DNA of 64,000 nt from the NCBI GenBank assembly GCA_022796875.1, contig JAAWJJ010000012.1, positions 1-64,000 of the forward strand. Reading direction: 5' to 3'. Position numbers and translations under genes: made by a program. The notes below the pieces were generated by a model. It saw only the letters and a program-made list of their open reading frames with translations. It was not told the origin of the DNA and ran no database searches. Source of the DNA: Eubacterium sp. Lineage in GTDB: Bacteria; Bacillota; Clostridia; Lachnospirales; Lachnospiraceae. This document shows, in pieces, positions 44,331-52,898 of this stretch (position 1 is its first letter; each line of letters begins with the position of its first letter).

Positions 44331-44774
44331 GTGAACCAGAAAGAAAACTACAGTTTACAGAATATTACATTTGAAAACACAAAAATGCAGAAAGAAAAGA
44401 TTCTGGAATGTTTAAAAGAACGGGGACTTCGGATCACAAGACAGCGGAGTGCTATTTTGGACGTTGTATTGGAATCAGAGTGTACCTGCTGTAAGGAGAT
44501 CTGCTTTAAAGCAGCAAAGAGGCAGGAGAACGTAGGGATTGCCACGGTATATCGGATGATAAATACGTTGGAGGAAATCGGGGCAATCAGCCGCAGAAAT
44601 CTATACCAGGTCCGTCTTGATAAAAAAGAAGAAAAATTCAAAGTGATTTTAGACGATGACACCTGCTGGCAGTTAAGCGGTGAAAATCTGAAAAAAATTA
44701 TGGATGCAGGACTCATTTCTCTTGGTTATATGAAAAATCGCCATATTAAAAAAATCGAACTGGAAAAAACGTAA
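44331..44774 (+). CDS. Fur-family regulator, C-terminally reduced
   Basis: 147 residues with GTG start. The winged helix is clear: LKERGLRITRQRSAILDVVLE and NVGIATVYRMINTLEEIGAI. The usual His-rich metal site (HHHH-type) and both CxxC zinc motifs of the Fur C-terminal domain are absent. Instead ECTCCKEICFKAA carries four Cys in the DNA-binding half. Iron or peroxide sensing by the standard site is therefore unlikely. Cotranscribed with feoA and ended by a hairpin terminator. Confidence 0.82.
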   Translation: MNQKENYSLQNITFENTKMQKEKILECLKERGLRITRQRSAILDVVLESECTCCKEICFKAAKRQENVGIATVYRMINTLEEIGAISRRNLYQVRLDKKEEKFKVILDDDTCWQLSGENLKKIMDAGLISLGYMKNRHIKKIELEKT

Positions 44775-44775
44775 A

Positions 44776-44812
44776 ACAGGGACGGCTTTTAAAGCTTTCC
44801 CTGTCTGTTTTT
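44776..44812 (+). terminator. Terminator after the Fur-like gene
   Basis: ACAGGGA (44776-44782) pairs with TCCCTGT (44798-44804), followed by CTGTTTTTCC. Confidence 0.75.
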
Positions 44813-44837
44813 CCGGCTGTTCCTTGGCCTGTAAGGA

Positions 44838-45209
44838 CTATTTTCGTACATATTTTTTAATTGCCTCAAAGCTTTCCGCACTCAAAACATGTTCGATTTT
44901 ACAGGCATCTGTACTGGCTACCTGTGGGTCGACACCAATATCGGTCAGCCAATTGGTCAGAAATTCATGCTTCTCGTATGTTTTTTCAGCAATATCAAGG
45001 CCTGTTTCCGTTAAGTAGATAAAACCGGATTCATTCACCGTAATATGGCCGTTTTCACGCAGATGTTTCATAGCGACACTGATGCTCGACTTTTTAAAGT
45101 TCAATTCGTTTGCGATATCTACAGAACGTACTACCGGCAGCCGCTTACTCAATAAAAAAATAGTTTCCAGATAATTTTCCGCAGATTCATTTGTTTTCAA
45201 TATGGCCAC
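44838..45209 (-). CDS. DtxR/MntR-family metal-dependent repressor
   Basis: 123 residues: N-terminal winged helix (SAENYLETIFLLSKRLPVVRSVDIANELNFKKSSISVAMKHL) and the metal-binding dimerisation domain. Likely ligands are Glu in AENYLET, His/Glu in YEKHEFL and Glu/His in ACKIEHVLS, as in MntR. No SH3 domain. It is the best candidate to bind the TTAG-type boxes at the two feo promoters; Fe(II) or Mn(II) is the probable co-repressor. Confidence 0.9.
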   Translation of the reverse strand: MAILKTNESAENYLETIFLLSKRLPVVRSVDIANELNFKKSSISVAMKHLRENGHITVNESGFIYLTETGLDIAEKTYEKHEFLTNWLTDIGVDPQVASTDACKIEHVLSAESFEAIKKYVRK

Positions 45210-45288
45210 CTCTTTCTTTCCGATTTATTCCCAAACATTTTCCCTATTCTAACATAAAGAACGGAAAGAATCAATTCTCAAAAAATAA

Positions 45289-45936
45289 TCAGGCCAATCG
45301 GCTGTATCCATTCAGACGTTCTTCGAGCTTTTGGAAAAACATACCTACATGATACCCGTCCATCAGTCCGTGGTGAACCTGGACGGAAACAGGCATTGTC
45401 ATCCGTCCGTCCGCAGTTGTAATATATTTCCCCCAGGAAATACGAGGAATATTATCTATACCGCCGATTTTCACCGTCCGTATAAAATGCGTATAATGCA
45501 CCCACGGAATACAGGAAATATAAAGAATTTCCATATCGTCCGGCGCGATACCGTATTCATGCTTTCCGCTCTTTCCGATCAGAATCGCCTTTTCCAACGC
45601 CTGACGGCAAAAATGTGCCATATCCTCTTCAAACGGACAGTTTACCAGATAAAACTGCTCCTCTCCTTTTGGAAGATAAGTAAACACGGGAGTTAATGAT
45701 TCACAGATTAATGGTTTTCCGTTCCAGAAACGATATTTAAAATTTCTGATTTCCAATGCGGTTTTTGTCACCGTATGAATCATAGCACAGTAAAAAGACA
45801 GGCCGTGTTTTTTACTGATGCGGTACAATCCCGTAACATCAACTTCAGCGCCCAGATTAATATATGGAAAATCATATTCCAGGTATTTTTCCAGCAGTTT
45901 AGTTCGTTCCCAGTTTTCCGGTTCTATCCATATCAT
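45289..45936 (-). CDS. CatA-like O-acetyltransferase
   Basis: 215 residues with the chloramphenicol acetyltransferase fold. The catalytic motif HHGLMDGYHVG near residue 192 matches HHxxxDGYH; WERTKLLEKYLEYDFPYINLGAEVDVT resembles the CAT N-terminus. Such housekeeping CAT-like proteins need not confer resistance. The start at 45936 follows AGGAAAG. Monocistronic. Confidence 0.88.
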   Translation of the reverse strand: MIWIEPENWERTKLLEKYLEYDFPYINLGAEVDVTGLYRISKKHGLSFYCAMIHTVTKTALEIRNFKYRFWNGKPLICESLTPVFTYLPKGEEQFYLVNCPFEEDMAHFCRQALEKAILIGKSGKHEYGIAPDDMEILYISCIPWVHYTHFIRTVKIGGIDNIPRISWGKYITTADGRMTMPVSVQVHHGLMDGYHVGMFFQKLEERLNGYSRLA

Positions 45937-46080
45937 ATTACTTTCCTGTTCTTTCGTGTTATTTTGCAAATCCCGTCAAGAAATCTGATTGTTTTGCGTA
46001 AATAGATTTGTTTTCATACTATCATAATCGTAATTTCTTTTCAAGTTAACCATCTGAAAATCCAAAAAGAATATTTCCTG

Positions 46081-46109
46081 TTGTAATTCCCTCATTTCCA
46101 TTATATACT
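46081..46109 (+). promoter_or_regulatory. Promoter of the SprA-like gene
   Basis: TTGTAA (46081-46086), 17-nt spacer, TATACT (46104-46109), 41 nt before the ATG; an AGGGGG ribosome site follows. Confidence 0.6.
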
Positions 46110-46149
46110 GAACATAATAAAAGGATTTCAAAAAAGGGGGATTTCATTT

Positions 46150-46692
46150 ATGACAATCGGTTCTCTCTATCAGCCATACTCCTATACTTCACCATATATG
46201 AATACCGGACTTTCCGAAACCGGTTTTACAGGCCGGGCAGACGCCATCGGCAGAACTGATGCCTCCGGTAAAACAGACGCTTTGGGCAAAACCGATACCG
46301 CCGACAAAACCGATACGCCGGGCAAAACCGCCCCTACTGAAGAATGCCAGACTTGTAAAAACCGTAAATATCAGGACGGTTCTAATGAAAACGTTTCCTT
46401 TAAATCTGCGCAGCATATTTCTCCGGAAAGCGCCGCTTCGGCTGTCCGCGCGCATGAAAGCGAGCATGTAGCAAACGCTTTTGATAAAGCCTCGCAGAAA
46501 AACGGCCAAGTAATCAATGCATCGGTCAGTATCCATACTTCCGTATGCCCGGAATGCGGCCGCACATATATATCCGGCGGTGTAACAAATACCACGATCA
46601 AATATCCGAATGAATCGAATCCCTATCAGCAGCAGCGCAAAGCGCAGGACGCCATAAAATTAAAAGGCGCCAATATCGACTATGCTGCGTAA
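46150..46692 (+). CDS. SprA-like putative metalloprotease-related protein
   Basis: 180 residues. A low-complexity segment (about 28-62) repeats a pattern like GRTDASGKTDALGKTD six times. The core has CQTCKNRKYQDGSNENVSFK, VRAHESEHVANA with an HExxH-type zinc motif (HESEH), and a CPECGRTYISGG knuckle. These are the hallmarks of a SprA-related family of unknown role. No signal peptide. It overlaps the MoxR gene tail-to-tail by 33 bp. Confidence 0.78.
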   Translation: MTIGSLYQPYSYTSPYMNTGLSETGFTGRADAIGRTDASGKTDALGKTDTADKTDTPGKTAPTEECQTCKNRKYQDGSNENVSFKSAQHISPESAASAVRAHESEHVANAFDKASQKNGQVINASVSIHTSVCPECGRTYISGGVTNTTIKYPNESNPYQQQRKAQDAIKLKGANIDYAA

Positions 46693-48210
46693 CTGTTCTA
46701 ACCGCTCATCCAACATCAGTTCTCTGCTGTAATGATAATAGGCGTCGTTTCCATGGCGGGCCAGGAAACGGCTGCACGCATAATCATGCGTCAGCTCCGA
46801 CAGCAAAAGCAGCAGCTCCGTCTTTTCTCCAAAGACGTTGTCTGTAAACGAAAGAGCATGTTCCATACTTTTTCCAAATGCCTTTGCTTCTTCCTGCATT
46901 TCCGCCACTTTACGGGAATAGACGCTCTTGAATAGTTCAAATTCATCCTGTTCCGTTCCGTTTTGTCCGGCAAAATTCTGTTCCGGCGTATTCCGTTCCG
47001 CTTCGTTTATGGCTTTCCACGCTTCCGATACCGTTTCTTTGAAAAAAAGCAGGGTATATTCCTCCTGTTTCCTTTCCTGTTTCCCGATATTTCCCGAATG
47101 AACGTTTTCTTTATAGTTTTCCGTTTTTTCCGCAATGGTATCCTGGAATTTCTGTAACACGTTCTGCACCGGCATGTTTTCTTTCATTTCACGCAGCCAG
47201 TCGCGCAATACGAGCAGCGCCTGTTCCGCCATCATCACATGCGCGGCTTCCTTTTTTACCGCGCTGCCGATCATTCCCGCCAGAGCGATCCTTTCATCCT
47301 GCAGCGCGTCTTTTGCCCTGTCATATATAGCTTCCGGCGCTTTCCCTGCCAGTATCTGTCCGATCTGATAGTCCGACTGATATTTCCGATAGAGTTCGTA
47401 ATAAACGGCAAATTCTTCCGCAAGCTTCGGATACTGCAAATATTGTCCAAACAGGACTTCATCCGTTTCCACATTATTTTTTTCATACAAATGCAGCATG
47501 GAAGACAAGTCTTCCCAGCCCCGCGCCGTAACAAAGTCCCTGCCGTCTACGGTCCGTTCAATATGATAAAAATAATCCGGATGAAGTTCCAGAAAAGTAA
47601 GTACCGCCGGATGCACCTCCTGCTCTTTTGCGTATTCTTTCCACGCCGCAAAATCCGGTTCCACATCCATCCGTTTCAGACGGTCCCATGTTGCAAGGTC
47701 AAATTCCCGCACGGAATTATTGTATTCCGCCGGATTTCCGGCTGCCACAACCAGCCACCCTTCCGGCACTTTATGCGTACCGAACGTTTTATACTGCAAA
47801 AATTGCAGCATGGCCGGCGACAATGTTTCCGACACGCAATTCATTTCATCAAGAAATAAAATCCCCTCCGTGCATCCTGTCTGTTCCATTTCTTTATACA
47901 CCGACGCAATGATCTCGCTCATCGTATATTCCGCGATATGATATTGTTTTCCCTGAAATTCCCTCTCCGCAATAAAAGGCAGCCCCAATGCGCTCTGCCT
48001 CGTATGATGCGTCATAGAGTAAGATACAAACCCTACCTTTAATTCCGCTGCAACCTGCTGCACAATGGCCGTTTTCCCGATACCGGGAGGCCCCATTAAA
48101 AACACCGGGCGCTGTTTTGCCGCTTCCAGATCATAATTCCCCAGACTGTCTTTGGAAAAATACAATCGGACCGTTTTTTTGATCTGCTCTTTTGCCTGCT
48201 TAATATTCAT
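46660..48210 (-). CDS. MoxR-type AAA ATPase
   Basis: 516 residues. AAA_5 core: Walker A GPPGIGKTAIV (about 40), Walker B GILFLDEMNCV (about 117), sensor 1 AAGNPAEYN (about 155) and arginine finger region DLATWDRLKRM. A long C-terminal half (270-516) is helical and acidic. MoxR ATPases act as chaperones with VWA partners, and one is encoded two genes upstream. The start at 48210 is chosen for GGGAG. Last gene of a four-gene operon. Confidence 0.88.
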   Translation of the reverse strand: MNIKQAKEQIKKTVRLYFSKDSLGNYDLEAAKQRPVFLMGPPGIGKTAIVQQVAAELKVGFVSYSMTHHTRQSALGLPFIAEREFQGKQYHIAEYTMSEIIASVYKEMEQTGCTEGILFLDEMNCVSETLSPAMLQFLQYKTFGTHKVPEGWLVVAAGNPAEYNNSVREFDLATWDRLKRMDVEPDFAAWKEYAKEQEVHPAVLTFLELHPDYFYHIERTVDGRDFVTARGWEDLSSMLHLYEKNNVETDEVLFGQYLQYPKLAEEFAVYYELYRKYQSDYQIGQILAGKAPEAIYDRAKDALQDERIALAGMIGSAVKKEAAHVMMAEQALLVLRDWLREMKENMPVQNVLQKFQDTIAEKTENYKENVHSGNIGKQERKQEEYTLLFFKETVSEAWKAINEAERNTPEQNFAGQNGTEQDEFELFKSVYSRKVAEMQEEAKAFGKSMEHALSFTDNVFGEKTELLLLLSELTHDYACSRFLARHGNDAYYHYSRELMLDERLEQLRSIVDIGAF

Positions 48211-48239
48211 CGTTAAATCTCCCACATATCACGTTATCC

Positions 48240-49127
48240 TTATATTTCCCATATATCGCGGGCCGCCGGAAAATGCTCTGCTTTCTCCCTCAGCAGCCTC
48301 GCCGTGAATTCCACGTTCCCTTTTTTTCTAACCTGTTCCATCCAGCGCTCCAGTTCCTGCTGCGTTAAGCAATTTAACTGCATAAAACCGTCCAGCGCTT
48401 CGTAATTTGAAGTTTCCGCAATCCTTTCGCATACTTCCGGTTTAAAATCCCGAATATAAGCTTCATACATTTGCTGTTCTCCCGAACAATAAGCCTGCCG
48501 GTTCGCCAGGTATAACATCACGAACGTCAGCTGTTCCTGCTTCCTGTAAAACTGCAGGCGGATCCCCGGAATATATCCGCGTTTCAGGCTGTTACATTCA
48601 TAAAATGTATTGGGATAAATATCCGCAACCTGTTCCGGCACCATAATCTCTTCCAACGATCTGCAATAATAAAATACGGAATCTTCGATCCGCGCCAGTT
48701 GTTTCGGCAAATGAATTTCCCTTAAGTTCACATCTCCCAGAAAAAGGCCGTGCCGCAATACTTCCAGTGAATCGGAAAGCCTGGCTGTTTTTAACGAGCT
48801 GCATTTTGCAAAAGCCATTTTTCCGACATAAGCTGTCTGCGGCGGCAAAAATATTTCCTCTAGCGCCCGGCAGTTTTCAAAAGCCGATTCCCCGATCACT
48901 TCCAACGTATCCGGTAATACGGCCGTTTGCAGCCGAAAACATTCTGCAAACGCATGGCGGCCGATCCGCCGCACGCCTTCCGGCAGGATCAGCCGCTCCA
49001 ACTGGCCGCTAAAATAAAAAGCGCTATCGGCAATTGAGGTAATCCCCTCCGGTAAGCGCACCGTTTTTTTGTTCCCATGATATCTGACACATTCATTTCC
49101 ATATATTTCCAAACCGTCATGCTGCAT
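48240..49127 (-). CDS. BspA-type leucine-rich-repeat protein
   Basis: 295 residues. About six LRR_5 repeats of 23 residues (ITSIADSAFYFSGQLERLILPEG; VRRIGRHAFAECFRLQTAVLPD; LEVIGESAFENCRALEEIFLP) span residues 20-190, then a helical domain of about 100 residues. There is no signal peptide or wall anchor, unlike most BspA repeats, so it is probably cytosolic and may be a binding scaffold for the VWA-MoxR pair. AAGGAG precedes the start. Confidence 0.85.
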   Translation of the reverse strand: MQHDGLEIYGNECVRYHGNKKTVRLPEGITSIADSAFYFSGQLERLILPEGVRRIGRHAFAECFRLQTAVLPDTLEVIGESAFENCRALEEIFLPPQTAYVGKMAFAKCSSLKTARLSDSLEVLRHGLFLGDVNLREIHLPKQLARIEDSVFYYCRSLEEIMVPEQVADIYPNTFYECNSLKRGYIPGIRLQFYRKQEQLTFVMLYLANRQAYCSGEQQMYEAYIRDFKPEVCERIAETSNYEALDGFMQLNCLTQQELERWMEQVRKKGNVEFTARLLREKAEHFPAARDIWEI

Positions 49128-49193
49128 TTTTGCTCCTTGTCCTATACATTCTTTCCGCCCCGCTCACTTCTTTTTGCTCCCTGGCTTGTATAT

Positions 49194-50549
49194 TTACTTC
49201 TGCCCGTCCCATTCTTCAAGCTGTTTCTCATCCAAAACAATTTTCATTGCCCATGGCGGTACGTCCGGCTCTTTTCCCTCCTGTTCCAGAAAAACAAACG
49301 CCGTATCGAACTGCGGCTGTTTTACAGGATACACTCCCTCTCCATCCGTAAAATACAAAATCCCTTTCAGGTTTTTAAATTCTCCCCCGCTGCAAAGCTG
49401 CCCGATAAAGTCAAACGCAGAACGAAAATCCGTGCTGCCAAAACCTTTGATCTGCATTGTCCAAAGATAATCCTCAAATTGTTCCCTGTCCTCAATTTTC
49501 TTATCTTCCCGCACCTCGCTGTCGCACTGAATCAGGTGCAGGTTAATTTTGGAAAAAAAGTTTTCGCTCTGCTGTAAAATCTGATACGTATGCCGCAAAA
49601 AAGCCCGTACTGCCTCACCTTTTACCGAAGCGGATGTGTCAATCACGATGGCAAATTCCCGGATTCGTTTCTCTTCTTTGTATTCCAGTTCTTCCACCAA
49701 AGGTACGTTTCCGTATAACCGCAGACCGTACGTATAGAAAATGTAATCAAATTCCTCCTGATTGATCCGCAGCGTTTCTCCTGCCGTAAAAAATTTCGTT
49801 AAAAATCTCCGATAATCATATTTCTGCCTCGTAATCATCCTTAAATTCAAAAAGACCGTTTCCATTTCGCAATCTGAAACATCCGAAAAATGTTCCAGCT
49901 CTGTTAACACCCGCTGGGAAATCTTTTTCCATTCTTTTTTCTGCGCTTCCATTTCCACATCCGAAACATTCCCGAAATCACTGTCCGCTTCCTGTTGTTC
50001 CGGCAATTCTTCCGTCTGTTGCTTCCGGACGCTCCAGCCGCCGTGCCCGTCCATGGCAAATAAAGACTTCAGTGCGCAGAGGTCGGCTTCTGCCGGCGGA
50101 TGTTTCTTCCAATGATAAAAAATCACTTCCGCCGTTAAGGCCGGCATCTCTTCCTTTATTTTTTCCAACGCTGCGCGTTTGGCCGGATCGCTGTGCAGTT
50201 CCAAATACGGACTTTTCATTTCCATTGCCATCTGTTCCACTGCAATATCGCAGGCCAGATCCCAGTATTTCCCCTGATAACGTTCTTTCGCATACATATG
50301 CTGCAGCATACAATGAAACGTACAATGCAGAAACATGCGGCTCAAAAAATTTTTTTCATTTTTAAACGCCTCTATCACTGCTTTTGGAGAATAATAAAAT
50401 CGGTTTCCGTCACAGGCAAAAGTCACTTCCTCACTCTCTTTCATCTGCATTCCAGATACTGCCGGCGATAAAAAACGAAATTGCATAAGAATCCTGCTTT
50501 TGGACAATTCCAGCAGCTCGCGCGCTATCCCCTGCTGCGTCTGAACCAT
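49194..50549 (-). CDS. VWA-domain protein (DUF2201-like)
   Basis: 451 residues. The N-terminal half resembles DUF2201_N putative metallopeptidase but reads FLHCTFHCMLQHMY, with Cys in place of the catalytic Glu of HExxH. The C-terminal VWA domain has the MIDAS motif VIDTSASVKG and FTDGEGVYP. The start at 50549 (AAAGGA upstream) overlaps the upstream gene by 25 nt; the longer frame through that gene's repeat is a shadow and rejected. Partner of the MoxR ATPase in known VWA-MoxR pairs. Confidence 0.87.
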   Translation of the reverse strand: MVQTQQGIARELLELSKSRILMQFRFLSPAVSGMQMKESEEVTFACDGNRFYYSPKAVIEAFKNEKNFLSRMFLHCTFHCMLQHMYAKERYQGKYWDLACDIAVEQMAMEMKSPYLELHSDPAKRAALEKIKEEMPALTAEVIFYHWKKHPPAEADLCALKSLFAMDGHGGWSVRKQQTEELPEQQEADSDFGNVSDVEMEAQKKEWKKISQRVLTELEHFSDVSDCEMETVFLNLRMITRQKYDYRRFLTKFFTAGETLRINQEEFDYIFYTYGLRLYGNVPLVEELEYKEEKRIREFAIVIDTSASVKGEAVRAFLRHTYQILQQSENFFSKINLHLIQCDSEVREDKKIEDREQFEDYLWTMQIKGFGSTDFRSAFDFIGQLCSGGEFKNLKGILYFTDGEGVYPVKQPQFDTAFVFLEQEGKEPDVPPWAMKIVLDEKQLEEWDGQK

Positions 50550-51805
50550 TTTATGATTCCTTTCTGTTCTTGTTCTGCAATCTGCGCTTCCTCTTCCATC
50601 TGCTCTGTTTCCACGATCTGTGCTTCCTCTTCCATCTGCTCCGTTTCCACGATCTGTGCTTCCTCTGCAACCTGCTCCGTTTCCACGATCTGTGCTTCCT
50701 CTGCAACCTGCTCCGCTTCTACGATCTGCGTTTCCTCTGCAATCTGTTCCGTTTCCGCGATCTGCGCTTCCTCTTCCATCTGCTCCGCTTCCACGTTCTG
50801 TTCTGTCAGCTCTTCTACAGCATTTATTCCTGCATTTTCTGCTGTTGTTCTTACTTCTTCGGCTTCTGTTTTTCCGGCATGCATCTCTGTAACAGCTTCC
50901 TCTGCTTTTGCTGCGTCCAGGCCGACGCCGCTTACTTCTTCCGTTGCTGCGCCCCACTCTTTTTCCAGCTGCGCTTTCTCCGCCTGTCTTTGAGCACGCG
51001 CTTCTTTCCGAGCCGCTTTTCTTTCTTCCCTGCGCTCGGTTTTCTCTATCGCGCGGCGGTTTTTCCTCACACTTTTTTCTGCCGCCCGCTGAATGTTCCG
51101 CATCTGGTCTTTTGCTTTCCTTATATTTGCCTTATCTCTACGATACGGATCATATACAAAATAACTGATCATCGCCAGAATAAAAACAACCATCCCTGCC
51201 ATGCTGAAATACGGCAAAAACCGGCCGTATTCCGGATACCCCAGTTCGTAACACACGAAAATAACCATCATTGCCGGAAACAGGAGAAAATAAATAACCC
51301 GAAATATCGCTCTTACAGCCCATACACGCTTTGTTTCCGTAATCAGTACCGCTCCTTCCAGCGCTGTAAAATATGCCAAAAACAAACTGATCTCAGACTG
51401 AAATCCATGCGTAATCCCTGTAATTGCCACCATGACTACAGACAGAACAAAAATAGCAAACGCACTGCCTATGTAAAATGCTTTGCGGTAGTTTTTCATT
51501 CCCTCCATTTTATCCGGAGTAATACCGTTCATCCGATAGACCTGGTTCTCCATATGCTCTCTGACTTCCTGGTTATATTTGCGCAATTCGACCGTCTTTA
51601 ATAAATTCTCATCTAGCGATTTATTCAGCTCGTCAACTATTTTCTGTTCTTCCATCATCTGCTCTAACAATTCCTCTTCCGCTTCCCTCTGGCTGATGAT
51701 GTTTTCTTTCATTCTTTTCACATACTGTATCCGTACGCTTTCCTCCTGAGGCACCAGGACCGTATCTTTCTTCCATTCTGCCGGTTCTTTTTCTCTGTTT
51801 CCCAT
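50525..51805 (-). CDS. Membrane protein with coiled coil and Glu-rich 12-residue repeats
   Basis: 426 residues. An N-terminal coiled coil (about 20-100) is followed by four hydrophobic segments (about 110-225), then a long basic/acidic coiled coil (RRAIEKTERREERKAARKEA...) and six 12-residue repeats of type QVAEEAQIVETE before a basic end KWFRRSRG. No family recognised. The start at 51805 follows GAGGG. First gene of the operon with VWA, LRR and MoxR genes; it could anchor that complex to the membrane. Confidence 0.75.
   Translation of the reverse strand: MGNREKEPAEWKKDTVLVPQEESVRIQYVKRMKENIISQREAEEELLEQMMEEQKIVDELNKSLDENLLKTVELRKYNQEVREHMENQVYRMNGITPDKMEGMKNYRKAFYIGSAFAIFVLSVVMVAITGITHGFQSEISLFLAYFTALEGAVLITETKRVWAVRAIFRVIYFLLFPAMMVIFVCYELGYPEYGRFLPYFSMAGMVVFILAMISYFVYDPYRRDKANIRKAKDQMRNIQRAAEKSVRKNRRAIEKTERREERKAARKEARAQRQAEKAQLEKEWGAATEEVSGVGLDAAKAEEAVTEMHAGKTEAEEVRTTAENAGINAVEELTEQNVEAEQMEEEAQIAETEQIAEETQIVEAEQVAEEAQIVETEQVAEEAQIVETEQMEEEAQIVETEQMEEEAQIAEQEQKGIIKWFRRSRG
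50567..50782 (-). repeat. 36-bp in-frame tandem repeat, 6 units
   Basis: Six 36-bp units encode 12-residue Glu/Gln-rich repeats near the C-terminus of the membrane coiled-coil protein. The units are nearly identical at DNA level, which suggests recent expansion. Confidence 0.85.
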
Positions 51806-51977
51806 ATCTATCCCTCGTCTCATTACCGGCGCAACAAATACAAGGCCACCCAAATCTTCACTGGCCTGATTTTCGCTGTACCGGATCTTTCAATATAATG
51901 ACAGCACTGACGTCCTTTTTTCTATCATAACATTATCACCGGAAGAAAAAAAGAAAAAATTCTGAAAAGTAACCTGA

Positions 51978-52658
51978 TCAGCGAATCACCTCATAGCGCA
52001 GCCGCAAATATGAGTTCTCCAAAATCACACACTCCTGCAGTTTCAGAACACCTGATTTCGACAACTCTCTTTTTGAAACCAGGGATTTCCCATCAATTAA
52101 AGTAGAAGTATCTTTACCGCCAATTAAAACCGGAGCAACCACAATATCAACATAATCGAACAGTTTTTCACGAAGAAATAAGCCATTTAGCGTCCCTCCG
52201 GTTTGTATCGTTATTCTCTCGCAGCCATATTCTGATTTAAGTTTTATGAGTGCATTTTCCAGCGATAATTCTTTTTGGTATATAATATGCAAATTACTTT
52301 CCTCTATGTTAAATGCCGGATGATTTGCATTTGTCGTAATCAACACAAACTTTTTTGATAATGCGCATAAATACCGTATCCCATTTTCATTCAAATGCCT
52401 GTTATCTATTATCACAAAAGATACCGACGTTTTTTTAGGCATTTTCTTTGTATTGACACCAATTTTGGCCTGAACCCGACCGGAATTGAGGGACCACAAA
52501 TCCGTAGTCTGCTCTATTTCATAATATTGGTGCAGGCCTTCGCTAACCCCTGCCATTTTGGGAAAATCTTTGTCTACATCGAAATCGTCCGTTGTGCCAG
52601 TGCTTATTTTTCCGTCAACCGACATCAACATAAACAATGTTGTAACAGGTCTGTTCAT
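51978..52658 (-). CDS. RibD C-terminal / dihydrofolate-reductase-like protein
   Basis: 226 residues. Family motifs: TTLFMLMSVDGKIS at the N-terminus, TIQTGGTLNGLFLREKLFDYVDIVVAPVLIGGKDTSTLI in the NADPH-binding half. RibD_C proteins reduce a ribosyl-pyrimidine in riboflavin synthesis, but stand-alone copies have unknown substrates. No other riboflavin gene is near. It is divergent from metA. Confidence 0.85.
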   Translation of the reverse strand: MNRPVTTLFMLMSVDGKISTGTTDDFDVDKDFPKMAGVSEGLHQYYEIEQTTDLWSLNSGRVQAKIGVNTKKMPKKTSVSFVIIDNRHLNENGIRYLCALSKKFVLITTNANHPAFNIEESNLHIIYQKELSLENALIKLKSEYGCERITIQTGGTLNGLFLREKLFDYVDIVVAPVLIGGKDTSTLIDGKSLVSKRELSKSGVLKLQECVILENSYLRLRYEVIR

Positions 52659-52814
52659 GTTATCCCTCCTGAATTTTGATTGTAATTACATGCAAATCAC
52701 CCTTGCATATAATTTATTTTTCCAGCATCCATCTGATCTTTTCTCCACAGTCATTATTTGCTCCAATGCCATTTATTATAGCAGATTTCTGATGGCCTGG
52801 CCAAAAGACTTATT

Positions 52815-52863
52815 GACTGTTTTTCAAAAAACAGTAGCAGAACTTTGCAATGGGTGTTATAAT
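52815..52863 (+). promoter_or_regulatory. metA promoter region
   Basis: An extended -10 (TGTTATAAT, 52855-52863) lies 36 nt before the ATG. Just upstream, ACTGTTTTTC-AAAAAACAGT is a near-perfect 20-bp palindrome (about 52817-52836), a candidate operator. No SAM riboswitch or T-box was recognised. Confidence 0.5.
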
Positions 52864-52898
52864 TGTTTGAAATACGCAAAGAAAGGATGGTCTATACT

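Noticed and set aside
45289..45936. Chloramphenicol resistance gene
   Set aside because: The catalytic motif is present, but many chromosomal CAT-like acetyltransferases have no resistance role and there is no mobile context.
50549..50957. N-terminal extension of the VWA protein
   Set aside because: The extra 136 residues are an Arg/Gly-rich reading of the neighbouring gene's 36-bp repeats in another frame; a good ribosome site exists at 50549.
46660..51805. MoxR/VWA operon as an anti-phage system
   Set aside because: Some defence systems use AAA and VWA parts, but there is no nuclease or other effector and no defence-island context here, so it is not claimed.
52680..52898. SAM riboswitch upstream of metA
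   Set aside because: None of the conserved SAM-I or SAM-II blocks could be found; only a promoter and a palindrome are visible.
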